Source: Syntrophomonadaceae bacterium (lineage in GTDB: Bacteria > Bacillota > Dethiobacteria > DTU022). Taken from it: a stretch of 58,855 bases of DNA. The notes below the pieces were generated by a model that was not told where the DNA came from, made no database searches, and saw only the letters and a list, made by a program, of their open reading frames with translations. Positions 43,275 to 52,130 of the stretch are shown here, in pieces. A program made the translations under genes and the position numbers. The stretch's first letter is position 1, and each line of letters starts with the position of its first letter. Location of the stretch: NCBI GenBank assembly GCA_007121075.1, contig SKMK01000002.1, forward strand, positions 1-58,855, read 5' to 3'.

Positions 43275-44654
43275 TTGGAATATCTAATAGTTGGTAACAG
43301 CGCAGCCGCGGTGGGAGCAATCGAGTCAATCCGCCGGATTGACCAAAAAGGCAACCTGACCGTAGTCAGCAATGAGCAAGAACACGTTTATTCCCGGCCA
43401 TTAATAGCACATTACCTGGCCGGAGATGTAACCGAAGACCGCATGCCTTACCGCCCGGAAGATTTTTATCAAAAACACCGGGTAAAAACCTACCTTGGCA
43501 GGACAGTCACAGAAGTGGATTCCCTGGCCGAACAGATCTGCCTGGAAGACGGATCCACCCTAAAATATGACCGCTTGCTTTTAACAACCGGATCAAGGGT
43601 CAATGTTCCGCCCATTCCCGGATGTGAGGAATTTGAGGGAGTTGGTATTTTCCAGACTTACCAGGATGCCAGGCAAATAATGGATCGCTTAAAAAAAGGC
43701 AACCGGGCTGTTGTAATCGGCGCCGGTTTGATCGGTCTGCGTGCAGCTTACGGGCTCGAAGAAGCCGGTGCGGAAGTGACTCTGATCGAACTGCTGCCCC
43801 GGATTGCCAGCAGGGTCCTCGATCAGAAAAGCTCTGAACTGGTCCGCAAAAGCTTGGAAGAAGGAGGCATTAACGTTATAACCGGCTGCTCTGTCCGGGA
43901 AATTAGCGGCAACAGCTCAGACGGGGTTACCGGGATTACCCTTGATAGTGGAGAAAAAATTGACTGCAGCATCGTAATCATCTCCACAGGAGTGGCCCCC
44001 AACACCACCCTGGCCGAAAACACCCTGATAGAAGTTAATATGGGCATCGTCGTCAATCCCTTTTTCCAGACCTCTTTCTCCAATATATTTGCCGCCGGTG
44101 ATGTGGCCGAAACTCACGACATCCCCAGGCAAAGCGGGATGGTCAATGCCAACTGGCCCAATGCCTACGAACAGGGCCGCTATGCGGGAATGTGCATGGC
44201 CGGTGAAATGCAGCGTTACCCCGGCTCGGTGGGTATGAATTCAGTTTCTTTTTATAAAATGCCGGTTATTTCCATGGGTTTGTTCGATCCTGAATCTGAA
44301 GGAATAGAAGGGACGGAAGTTAAAGTAAGAATCAGTGAAAAGAACAATATTTATCAAAAGCTGGTTTTTAAAGACAACCGTCTCAAAGGGGCGATCCTGA
44401 TTGGCGACATCAGCTATGCAGGCGCAATCAACAACCTGATCAGGGAGCAAAGCCTGGTGGGCATCATCAAGGATTCGATTTTGGAAGAAAAATACCAGCT
44501 GTACGATTACCTGCGTAAGAAAAGGGAAGCTGATATGGAAGGAACCACCATTGTGTGGCCGGAAACCCACTCCTCAACCAGGCGCTATGAAAAGAGTTTT
44601 AACGAAGAAAGCTGGACTGAAAGAGAGCTGGATAACAGGGCCTGGCGTAAATGA
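43275..44654 (+). CDS. FAD/NAD-dependent oxidoreductase (AorC-like subunit of an aldehyde oxidoreductase)
   Basis: A 459-residue pyridine nucleotide-disulfide oxidoreductase-fold flavoprotein of the NirB/NADH-oxidase/ferredoxin-reductase group. It has the FAD site VGNSAAAVGA near the start, the NAD site VIGAGLIGLRAA (~res 147) and FAAGDVAE (~res 275). No redox-active CxxC is visible. The next three genes are a tungsten AOR subunit, an Fe-S protein and a MoaD-like protein. In the three-subunit AOR of Aromatoleum the flavin subunit gives the enzyme access to NAD. The same role is inferred here. It starts with TTG 43275, with AGGGAGG upstream. Confidence 0.8.
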   Translation: MEYLIVGNSAAAVGAIESIRRIDQKGNLTVVSNEQEHVYSRPLIAHYLAGDVTEDRMPYRPEDFYQKHRVKTYLGRTVTEVDSLAEQICLEDGSTLKYDRLLLTTGSRVNVPPIPGCEEFEGVGIFQTYQDARQIMDRLKKGNRAVVIGAGLIGLRAAYGLEEAGAEVTLIELLPRIASRVLDQKSSELVRKSLEEGGINVITGCSVREISGNSSDGVTGITLDSGEKIDCSIVIISTGVAPNTTLAENTLIEVNMGIVVNPFFQTSFSNIFAAGDVAETHDIPRQSGMVNANWPNAYEQGRYAGMCMAGEMQRYPGSVGMNSVSFYKMPVISMGLFDPESEGIEGTEVKVRISEKNNIYQKLVFKDNRLKGAILIGDISYAGAINNLIREQSLVGIIKDSILEEKYQLYDYLRKKREADMEGTTIVWPETHSSTRRYEKSFNEESWTERELDNRAWRK

Positions 44655-44678
44655 CGGCCTTTTAGAGAGGTGATTAAT

Positions 44679-46538
44679 GTGGAAGAAACAAGACCGCTAT
44701 GCGTCAATGCAATCGTAAATCTTACCGATCGCACTGTCGATTTTGTGGAAACTCCGGAAGAAATAATCAGGAATTTCGTCGGCGGCCGCGGATTAAATAT
44801 GTACTACCTTTACAAGTATTTAAAACCCCAGGCCGACCCGCTATCACCCGATAACGTCCTGATCCTGGGCACCGGGATATTAACCGGCACCCTGGCCCCC
44901 AATACCGGGCGGCACAGCATCACCTGCAAATCTCCCGAGTCGGGAATCATCGGGGATTCCAACATCGGGGGATTTCTGGGCCCCGAGATGCGGTTTGCCG
45001 GGATTGACCGGTTGATTATCCTCGGCAAAGCAGACAGACCGGTTTACCTTTACCTGGAAGACGGTAAAATCGAAATCCGCGACGCCTCAGACTACTGGGG
45101 CCTCCTCTGCAGCGAAACAGAGGCCAAGTTCCATTATGACCTGGGTTCCGATGTGGAAGTCCAGTCAATCGGCCCGGCCGGGGAAAACCTGGTCCGCTTT
45201 GCCTGCACCCGCTACGGCGTAAAAAATGCCGCCGGACGCTGCGGCACCGGGGCGGTGTGGGGCTCCAAAAACTTAAAAGCCGTGGTGGCCAGGGGCCACC
45301 GTGGACTGCCGGTAGCGGATCCCCAGGGCATGATCGACAAATATATCGAGCTGAGGGATTATCTCAAAGAATCCAAGGTAATCAACGTCCTGGGCCGGGT
45401 CGGGACTCCCCTGCTCTATGACGTCAGCAATTACCTGGGCGCCATTCGGACCCACAACAGCCAGCAAACCGTTTTTTTCGATACCCTTAATGCTGAAGAA
45501 GTCCACAAGCATGTAGAAAAAATGATTGGCTGTTACGGCTGCGTGGTTCACTGCCGCCATCGCAATACTTTAGGCGGTGAAGGCCCCGAATATACCACTG
45601 AAGTGCTTCTTGGAGCAAACATTGGAGTTGCCGATACCGCCAAAATGATCGATTTAAACAACCTTGTTAACGACCTCGGCCTTGATGTTTCCTCCACCGG
45701 GACCTATATCGCCTGGGCAATCGAACTGTTTGAGAAAGGATACTTGAACGAAGAAACAGCGGGCCGGATCCTTCGTTTTGGCGATTACAACCTGGCCAGG
45801 GACTTGATCTACGATATCGCTTACCGGAAAGGCCTGGGAGATACCCTGGCCGAAGGGAGCAGGCTGGTCCAAAAATTTGGCCCGGAAACGGCAGATTTCC
45901 TGATTGCCATTAAAGGTCTTCCCCAGTCCGATCCGCATGATGTACGCTACCTGAAGGGTTTTGCCCTTGGCATCGCCACCTCTTCACGCGGTGCGGACCA
46001 CCTCCGGAGCAGGCCGACCCTGGAAATCCTGGATCTGCCCGTCTCATTTACCACCCAGCTTTACGGTGAACCGGTGGACCCCAACCCGACTTCATATGAA
46101 TCAAAAAGCACGGTGGTTAATTTCAGCGAAACCATCTATGCCGTTGTCGACTGCATGGGCATCTGCAAGTTTGTCTGCCATGGATTTAACAGCCCTCGCA
46201 ACCTGAACTATGAGCACTTCAGCGAACTGACTAAACTGGCCACCGGCCTCGTATTCAGCAAGGATGAATTGAAACAGGTAGGGCGCCGGGTTATCGACCA
46301 GGAAAGGCTGCTCAACTACCAGGAAAAAGGTATCACCAGGAAAGACGACACCCTGCCGGCCCGTTACTTTGATGAACCCATGCCCAGCGCCCGGGCTAAG
46401 GGCAGCCATATTGACCGGGAAGGGTTTAACAAGATGCTCGATGAATACTATGAACTGGCCGGATGGGATAAAGACGGCATGCTTCCCAGGGAGAGGATTG
46501 AAGAACTAAACCGGCTCAGGGATCTGACTGAAAAATAG
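44679..46538 (+). CDS. aor: Tungsten-containing aldehyde:ferredoxin oxidoreductase, catalytic subunit
   Basis: A 619-residue AOR-family protein. It has the N-terminal FVGGRGLNMYYLYKYL segment (~res 29), GSKNLKAVVARG (~res 191), the Fe-S motif CYGCVVHC (~res 288) and the typical AOR segment DPHDVRYLKGFALGIATS (~res 418), followed by RGADHL. These are the marks of real aldehyde oxidoreductases, not of BamB, which differs at each. It should oxidise aldehydes (for example benzaldehyde or phenylacetaldehyde) to acids, or reduce acids with low-potential electrons. GTG 44679 is preferred; GTG 44670 lies inside the GAGGTGA ribosome site. Confidence 0.88.
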   Translation: MEETRPLCVNAIVNLTDRTVDFVETPEEIIRNFVGGRGLNMYYLYKYLKPQADPLSPDNVLILGTGILTGTLAPNTGRHSITCKSPESGIIGDSNIGGFLGPEMRFAGIDRLIILGKADRPVYLYLEDGKIEIRDASDYWGLLCSETEAKFHYDLGSDVEVQSIGPAGENLVRFACTRYGVKNAAGRCGTGAVWGSKNLKAVVARGHRGLPVADPQGMIDKYIELRDYLKESKVINVLGRVGTPLLYDVSNYLGAIRTHNSQQTVFFDTLNAEEVHKHVEKMIGCYGCVVHCRHRNTLGGEGPEYTTEVLLGANIGVADTAKMIDLNNLVNDLGLDVSSTGTYIAWAIELFEKGYLNEETAGRILRFGDYNLARDLIYDIAYRKGLGDTLAEGSRLVQKFGPETADFLIAIKGLPQSDPHDVRYLKGFALGIATSSRGADHLRSRPTLEILDLPVSFTTQLYGEPVDPNPTSYESKSTVVNFSETIYAVVDCMGICKFVCHGFNSPRNLNYEHFSELTKLATGLVFSKDELKQVGRRVIDQERLLNYQEKGITRKDDTLPARYFDEPMPSARAKGSHIDREGFNKMLDEYYELAGWDKDGMLPRERIEELNRLRDLTEK

Positions 46539-46551
46539 GGGGATTGATAAT

Positions 46552-47019
46552 ATGGCCGTGAGACAAAAACAAATATACTGCCGCCCCACGCTGTGCATCG
46601 GGTGCCGGATTTGTGCCAATGCCTGTGCCCTAACTCACGAAGGAGAAGCGAACCCTCGCCTGGGCAGGATCGTCATCCGGCAAAACCTTTTTGAGCGATA
46701 CGAGTACCAGGAGCTGTGCCGTCACTGCGACGAGCCTCCCTGCCTCGATGCCTGCATGGTTGGCTGTATTGAAAAGGACGAGAAAACAGGAATTGTCACC
46801 AACGATGACCGCTGTGTAGGCTGCTGGATGTGTGTGATGGTCTGCCCTTACGGCAGCATGAAAAGAAACCTAGTCAAAAAGATGGCCGTCAAATGCGACC
46901 AGTGCAAAGATCTTGATGGGCCGGTGTGCGTAGAAGCTTGCCCTACCGGGGCACTGGTATATGAAGACAGGGAAGACGAACCTGAAAAACCCTTCTTTAC
47001 CGGTCCTTCTGTAACCTGA
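46552..47019 (+). CDS. Four-cluster ferredoxin-like subunit of the aldehyde oxidoreductase
   Basis: A 155-residue polyferredoxin of the HycB/DmsB-like type. Cysteine motifs are CIGCRICANAC (~res 15), CRHCDEPPCLDAC (~res 58), CVGCWMCVMVCP (~res 87) and CDQC...CVEACP (~res 115), sufficient for four [4Fe-4S] clusters. It probably conducts electrons between the tungsten subunit and the flavoprotein. It starts 13 nt after the AOR gene and is followed 24 nt later by the MoaD-like gene. Confidence 0.88.
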   Translation: MAVRQKQIYCRPTLCIGCRICANACALTHEGEANPRLGRIVIRQNLFERYEYQELCRHCDEPPCLDACMVGCIEKDEKTGIVTNDDRCVGCWMCVMVCPYGSMKRNLVKKMAVKCDQCKDLDGPVCVEACPTGALVYEDREDEPEKPFFTGPSVT

Positions 47020-47043
47020 TTACACCAGACAGGGGTATTAACA

Positions 47044-47322
47044 GTGAGCATAAAAGTCGAGTTTAAATCAGCGTTGAAAGATGTCACCGGCACCTCAAAA
47101 ACCACTCTCGACAAATCTTTCAACACCTTCGAAAAAGCGCTAAATGAACTGGTCAGGCAATACCCCGGCTTGAAAGACGAGATGTTCTATTCTGACGGGA
47201 CTATTGATTTTGCCTACCAGATCTTTCACAACGGAAGACGTCTTTCATGGCCGGAAGACAAAGGAGTTAAGCTTAAAGATAGCGATGAGCTGGTGTTTTT
47301 AATTTTCATGGCCGGTGGTTAA
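47044..47322 (+). CDS. MoaD/ThiS-family sulfur-carrier protein
   Basis: A 92-residue ubiquitin-like protein ending in MAGG, the C-terminal Gly-Gly that is thiocarboxylated in sulfur carriers. LKDSDELVFLIF just before it is typical of MoaD. It supplies sulfur for the dithiolene of molybdopterin. Lying in an AOR operon it is likely dedicated to the tungsten cofactor. It starts with GTG 47044. Confidence 0.88.
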   Translation: MSIKVEFKSALKDVTGTSKTTLDKSFNTFEKALNELVRQYPGLKDEMFYSDGTIDFAYQIFHNGRRLSWPEDKGVKLKDSDELVFLIFMAGG

Positions 47323-47435
47323 AAACAGTTTACATTTTAACTAAGGTTTAGCATGGGCAAACCAGGCAAAAACTGCATCTCTAATAATCCAAGTACAGAA
47401 CCCCAACAGCAAAATTCTTTTGGGGAAAGGAGATC

Positions 47436-48716
47436 ATGGTGATTGACCAACTGTATTCCAGGAAAAACAGATCGGGTATTCATTACGGCTACGTTATCAT
47501 CAGCATCGGGACAATAATTGTAGTCGGTTCGCTTGGCTTTGCCCGGTTTGGTTATACGATGATCCTCCCTATTATGCAGCGCAACCTGGAATTAAGCTCC
47601 ACCGAAATGGGACTTCTGGCAACCGGGAACCTGACCGGATACCTGATCTTTTCACTCCTGGGAGGGATCCTGGCCAGCAGATACGGCCCGAAGGTGGTCA
47701 TCACCTGCTCCCTGTTCATGGTCGCCCTGGCCATGATCGGGACCGGTTTCGCCCAGGGCTTTGCCCTGGCCTTTTTCATGCGCCTGATCACCGGTTTGGG
47801 CAGCGGGGGCAGCAATGTCCCCATGATGGGGCTGGCCTCTTCCTGGTTTTCTCCCCGCAAAAGGGGTATGGCCACCGGCCTGATGTCCGGCGGCAGCGGA
47901 ATTGGCCTGGTCCTGGTCGGAATAGCGTTGCCCAGGATTTTCGGCTACTACGGTGATTTCGGCTGGCGGGTGGGCTGGTACCTGCTCGGCGGCCTGGTGT
48001 TCTTAATTGCCATTTTAGGATATAAATTTTTGGTTAACCGGCCCGGTCAGCTTGGCCTGCCCCTTGTTGGCGGAGAAAAGGAACCCGAAGGCGGCGGTAA
48101 AGCATCAACCCTGCAGTGGTCCCTCGTTTTTCGATCCAGGACAATCTGGCACCTGGCCGTAATTTATTTTCTTTTTGGCTTTTCATACATCATCTATTCT
48201 ACTTTCTTTGCCTCTTTCTTAGTCGATGAAAGGGGCATGCTGGAAACGACCGCTGGCAACTTATGGGCGCTGATCGGCGTGCTCAGTATTTTCAGCGGCC
48301 TTTTATGGGGCATGTTTTCAGATCATTTCGGCCGCAGGGCCGGTTTTGCAGCCATATTTACCCTCCAGTTTGTTTCCTTCCTTATCTTCTCAATAACTTA
48401 TGATTTTACCGGTTACCTGATTTCTTCTGTCCTCTTTGGGCTGACCGCCTGGAGTATCCCCGGAGTCATGGCCGCCAGCGCGGGCGATCACCTCGGGAGC
48501 AGGCTTGCGCCTGCAGGCCTGGGCCTGGTCACCCTCATTTTTGGCATTGGGCAGGCCCTGGGGCCGGCCATTGCCGGGTACCTGGCCGACCTGACCGCAT
48601 CTTTTTCTCTCGCTTTCCTACTGGCTGCCTGTGGCGCCCTGCTTGGAGCAGTAGTGTCCTTGTTTTTAAAACTGCAGCAGGAATCCGGCCCGGCAACTGA
48701 GAAAACATCCGGCTGA
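47436..48716 (+). CDS. Major facilitator superfamily transporter
   Basis: A 426-residue membrane protein with about 12 hydrophobic segments and a central charged loop (~res 205-225). The signature between TM2 and TM3 is GGILASRYGPK (~res 70), and SDHFGRRAG is its second-half equivalent (~res 290). It could carry an aromatic acid or monocarboxylate (oxalate/formate-antiporter-like proteins look similar). No substrate can be read from the sequence. Start ATG 47436 has AAAGGAG close upstream; GTG 47439 is an alternative. Confidence 0.83.
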   Translation: MVIDQLYSRKNRSGIHYGYVIISIGTIIVVGSLGFARFGYTMILPIMQRNLELSSTEMGLLATGNLTGYLIFSLLGGILASRYGPKVVITCSLFMVALAMIGTGFAQGFALAFFMRLITGLGSGGSNVPMMGLASSWFSPRKRGMATGLMSGGSGIGLVLVGIALPRIFGYYGDFGWRVGWYLLGGLVFLIAILGYKFLVNRPGQLGLPLVGGEKEPEGGGKASTLQWSLVFRSRTIWHLAVIYFLFGFSYIIYSTFFASFLVDERGMLETTAGNLWALIGVLSIFSGLLWGMFSDHFGRRAGFAAIFTLQFVSFLIFSITYDFTGYLISSVLFGLTAWSIPGVMAASAGDHLGSRLAPAGLGLVTLIFGIGQALGPAIAGYLADLTASFSLAFLLAACGALLGAVVSLFLKLQQESGPATEKTSG

Positions 48717-48776
48717 ATCAGAGGCAGATTTTGTTGCTAATGTTTTTTCCATTCCTCCAAACTTGTTTTCCATCTT

Positions 48777-49000
48777 CTGAATTTAACCGGTTATGTCGAT
48801 TCAATCGTCTTCCTCTTTCTGGGCGGATTTATGCTGGCTGCAGCCACGCAGCGCAGGATCTTGCATCGCAGGATGGCTTTGACCATTGTTAAAGCCATGG
48901 GCCTTCAGCCAAGCCGGCTGATTTTCTGCTTTATGCTGGCTACAGGATTTTTATCGATGTGGATTAGCAATACTACCACCTCTTTGAAGGAAAACAACCA
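48777..49000 (+). pseudogene. Truncated relic of a DASS/SLC13 sodium:anion symporter
   Basis: The frame encodes segments typical of divalent anion:sodium symporters: FLFLGGFMLAAATQR (near 48807-48850), LHRRMALTIVKAMG and the hallmark FMLATGFLSMWISNT (~48930-48974). This is only ~75 codons from inside one half of a ~450-residue protein. Homology stops abruptly after SNTTTS, where the helix-hairpin should continue, and no start or remaining domains are found on either side. It is a decayed fragment, not a working gene. The rest of 48717-49175 shows nothing else. Confidence 0.7.
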
Positions 49001-49175
49001 TAAAAAGGACATGCACCGCCTACCAGAGCTGCCTCAATTCCAACCACATCAACCCCGGCCCAAAAAAATTCTTTAGGACTAATTTAGCCTGGATAGGTTT
49101 GAGCAGTTACTTTCAGAGCGCTTTTTCGGAAAGGCTACAGGGATTGGTAAATTTCCAAGTTTCTTTACTGGCACT

Positions 49176-50018
49176 CTACTTGATAAAGCTACCCTTGTCT
49201 ATTTCATCATAAGCCTGCTGAAGTTCTTCCTGGGTGTTCATTACTACAGATCCAGACCAGGCAATTGGTTCTTTTAATTGTTTTCCGGAAATAAGCAGAA
49301 ACTGAGTTCCGTTTTCACCGGCTTTAATGTTCAGCTCATCGCCCGTATCAAAAAGAACAGCTTTTTTCGATGTAACCTCCTTCCCCTCATCTTCAAGTAC
49401 TATTGAACCCCTGATCAGGCACAGGAATAATGTATCCTGGCTGTTTGTTGTATCCGAAAATGTACCATCAGGGTTAATAGAAACATCTAAAAAAACAGGT
49501 TTAACAGCCATATCCTTTATCGGGCCCTGTGCAGCCCCGTATTTTCCGGCGATTACGTGAACTTTGGTATCCCCTTCTTCGATTACAGGAATTTCCATGT
49601 TTCTAATATACCTGTACTTGGGTGGAGTCATTTTGTCCCTGGCAGGGAGGTTAATCCATAACTGCAAACCGAACAATCTGGGCTTTACTCTGGGCATTTC
49701 TTGATGTATAATGCCACTTCCGGCTGTCATCCACTGGCAATCCCCATCGGTTATCACCCCTGTGTTGCCCAGGCTGTCTCTGTGTTCTATCTCACCTTCC
49801 AACAAATAGGTCACAGTTTCAATGCCCCTGTGGGGGTGCCAAAGAAAACCTTTGCTATATTTTTTCGGATCATCATGATCAAAAACATCCAGCATTAAGA
49901 AGGGATCAAAATCCCGGGCATCAGGTTTTCCAAGCAACCTGGTCACCTCAACCCCGGCCCCTTCGATCTTGGTTTCCCCTTCATTTATTCTTTTAACCTT
50001 CCTTGCCATATAAATCAC
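49176..50018 (-). CDS. Pirin family protein
   Basis: A 280-residue bicupin. The metal-binding residues are in HPHRGIETVTYLLEGE (~res 62-77) and HRDSLGN, and SGIIHQEMP (~res 103) carries the other ligand, as in pirin and the quercetinase YhhW. The C-terminal cupin is intact. In-cell function of bacterial pirins is mostly unknown. GAAGGAG precedes the likely ATG; the reading frame adds a few residues (MIY) before MARKVKR. Confidence 0.88.
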   Translation of the reverse strand: MIYMARKVKRINEGETKIEGAGVEVTRLLGKPDARDFDPFLMLDVFDHDDPKKYSKGFLWHPHRGIETVTYLLEGEIEHRDSLGNTGVITDGDCQWMTAGSGIIHQEMPRVKPRLFGLQLWINLPARDKMTPPKYRYIRNMEIPVIEEGDTKVHVIAGKYGAAQGPIKDMAVKPVFLDVSINPDGTFSDTTNSQDTLFLCLIRGSIVLEDEGKEVTSKKAVLFDTGDELNIKAGENGTQFLLISGKQLKEPIAWSGSVVMNTQEELQQAYDEIDKGSFIK

Positions 50019-50547
50019 TCCTTCTCGAATAATATGCTAACTTTCAAAATTCCATAAAATTTATAAAATAAGGATTTTTCAGATTCAAGTTATCTTCTCT
50101 ATGCTGTTGGATCTTTAATACATAATGCTGTTCATTTACCACTGCCATCCTTAACCCGGGCGGATCATGATTCGCCTTATTCTTTTCCTGGGTCCGCAAG
50201 AGATAAAAAAACACACCGAGAAATGACGGAGTACCGGTTCCGGAAACCGGCTTGACTGGATAATAGAAGTACACTTCTAAGGTGGCAACCGGCAACTGAT
50301 GCAAAAATGGCCGGGCAAAGATCTACTTTACAGGAAACAGGAAGGGTAACCCCTGGCTAGAGGTTTTAAAAAATCAGTTGGCCTTAAAAATGATCCTGCT
50401 TTAAAAATTGTCCAGGCTGGCGACCCTGTAAATATTTCTGATAGAAGAACAAAAAGACACCTAACCAATCCTTTATTTAAAAATATTTACCCTAATTATT
50501 TCTTCATTTTACGGCTTTTCTTCATTTTATGACATGGTTTGGCCACT
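50019..50547. other. Intergenic region between pirin and aldo/keto reductase genes
   Basis: About 530 nt. A minus-strand open frame of 86 codons (50044-50304) has no ribosome site, no domain and odd composition, so I do not call it. No clear hairpin or repeat beyond a short imperfect direct repeat (TTCTTCATTTTA) near 50500-50530. Confidence 0.5.
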
Positions 50548-51390
50548 TTACCAGTGAATCTTAAAGTGGTTTGCCTCTTCCGAATTCTTTTCAGTTAAAG
50601 ATTCCAGGTATTTCATCTCTTCTTCATCTAGCTGCTTAAATTCGGCGGCAATTTTTGCATTTTCCTCTAACTCTTTCAAATTCGATATACCGACAATGGC
50701 CGTGCTAACCGGTAAGGAGAAGACGTACTCCAGGGCTTGCTTCATGTTCGCAATTCCGCCCTTTTGAAATAGGCGCCCGGAAGCCGTTACTTTCATCGCG
50801 ATTATACCCATCTTCTGCTTAACCGCTTCATTTAATAAATCTTTCTGAAACGAAGCGTGATGGATATCCCCGGCATTCAAAGACATCAAGATGCAGTCGA
50901 AAGGATATTCCCTGATTCCCTGCAAAAGAACGCCGGGATCCCTGTGCCCGGTAATCCCGAGATGGCGAATTACTCCCTTGTCCTTAAGTTCCTCCAGCGC
51001 CTTGACTGCTCCGTTCGACGCAAAAACTCCTTCCAAATCTTCTTTTGTGCGCACATTATGAATCTGGTAGAGATCCAGATAATCTGTGCGCAAGCGTTCC
51101 AGGCTTTTTTCCAAAAGCTGCATGGTGCCGTCATAGGAGCGGTCCCGGGTTTTGGTCGCCAGGAAAACTTCTTTTCGACGATACTCCATCACCCGACCGA
51201 TATTTTTTTCGCTGTGACCATCGCCATAAGTAGGCGAGGTATCTATATAATTGACGCCAAGGTCTATGGCCCGGTTAATTATTGATTCTGCTTCGATTTT
51301 CAGTTCCGGCTTATTTATTGCTGCTTCACCACCCAGGCTGAAAAGGGACACTGCGTATTTTGTTTCACCAAGCTGCCTTTTGGGTATCAT
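50548..51390 (-). CDS. Aldo/keto reductase
   Basis: A 280-residue AKR. The catalytic tetrad is present: Asp and Tyr in YIDTSPTYGDGHSE (~res 48-61), Lys in FLATKTRDR (~res 79) and His in YQIHNVR (~res 113). Cofactor-binding GISNLKELEENAKIA is near the C-terminus. There is no C-terminal ferredoxin domain, unlike many clostridial relatives. It reduces aldehydes or ketones with NAD(P)H; substrate unknown. Single gene. Confidence 0.88.
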   Translation of the reverse strand: MIPKRQLGETKYAVSLFSLGGEAAINKPELKIEAESIINRAIDLGVNYIDTSPTYGDGHSEKNIGRVMEYRRKEVFLATKTRDRSYDGTMQLLEKSLERLRTDYLDLYQIHNVRTKEDLEGVFASNGAVKALEELKDKGVIRHLGITGHRDPGVLLQGIREYPFDCILMSLNAGDIHHASFQKDLLNEAVKQKMGIIAMKVTASGRLFQKGGIANMKQALEYVFSLPVSTAIVGISNLKELEENAKIAAEFKQLDEEEMKYLESLTEKNSEEANHFKIHW

Positions 51391-51573
51391 TATTCTTTAC
51401 CTCCTCAGAACTGGATCTGTAAATCAATCATACCGGAATTAGTCTGGATAATGGTTATATTGTCTAAACTGGCATGCATGTTATCTTCCAAATTAAAACG
51501 GGCATTATTTTTCAAAAAATCCCGTTGTTAAATTAAGACCATAACTTACTACAATTATCATCCTTCCCGCCCA

Positions 51574-51843
51574 TCAATCCCCTCTATCCACGCCCCACTT
51601 AAGGTCTTCGACACAAAGAGGACAAATTGAGCCGTTTAGGCGGGCCGCTTCATTCCTCGATTCCAAAAAAATTTCCAGGGCCTCGGTTGAAACCCCCAGT
51701 TTGGCATTAGCTTTTTGCGGATCCAGGGAATTATTTTTATGGCCGGCAAAAAACAACTTCCCTAACAGGAGTTGAAGATGATTTATAAATGCTTCAACTT
51801 TATAACCCAAGGGCCAAAAATATCCTGATTTTCCTTCATTCAT
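51574..51843 (-). CDS. Small hypothetical protein
   Basis: An 89-residue open frame with a good ribosome site (GAGGGGAG nine bases before ATG 51843). It contains a helical middle and a C-terminal CPLC pair (ICPLCVEDLKW), which could bind a metal. I do not recognise a family. The ribosome site and the reasonable composition make it likely to be real. Confidence 0.5.
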   Translation of the reverse strand: MNEGKSGYFWPLGYKVEAFINHLQLLLGKLFFAGHKNNSLDPQKANAKLGVSTEALEIFLESRNEAARLNGSICPLCVEDLKWGVDRGD

Positions 51844-52130
51844 GGTCAACCACTCCCCTCAACCAAAACACCGATTGTGTTTACATTATAACACATGTTT
51901 TCAATTATTGTCTTTATTCCGAATAAACAAATTACGTTTAATTGCCTTAAAACTAATTTTCGAAAGTTGTAGTTATAGATCGAATTAAAGCTGCCCTCCT
52001 CGTGCTTGCCCTATGAGAATAAGATCTAAATAGTAAATTGATTTCTTTTAACTTGATCAGAAATATAAATCCATAGTAAGATTACCAATACAAAGCCAGG
52101 GCAGAACCACAGGAGGCAGGATAAGCAGGC

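Noticed and set aside
44679-47019. A second benzoyl-CoA reductase core (BamB2C2)
   Set aside because: The large subunit has classic aldehyde oxidoreductase segments (DPHDVRYLKGFALG, RGADHL) and lacks the BamB-specific ones; the FAD, Fe-S and MoaD neighbours fit an AOR operon.
50044-50304. An 86-codon minus-strand open frame
   Set aside because: No ribosome site, no domain and unusual composition; most likely chance.
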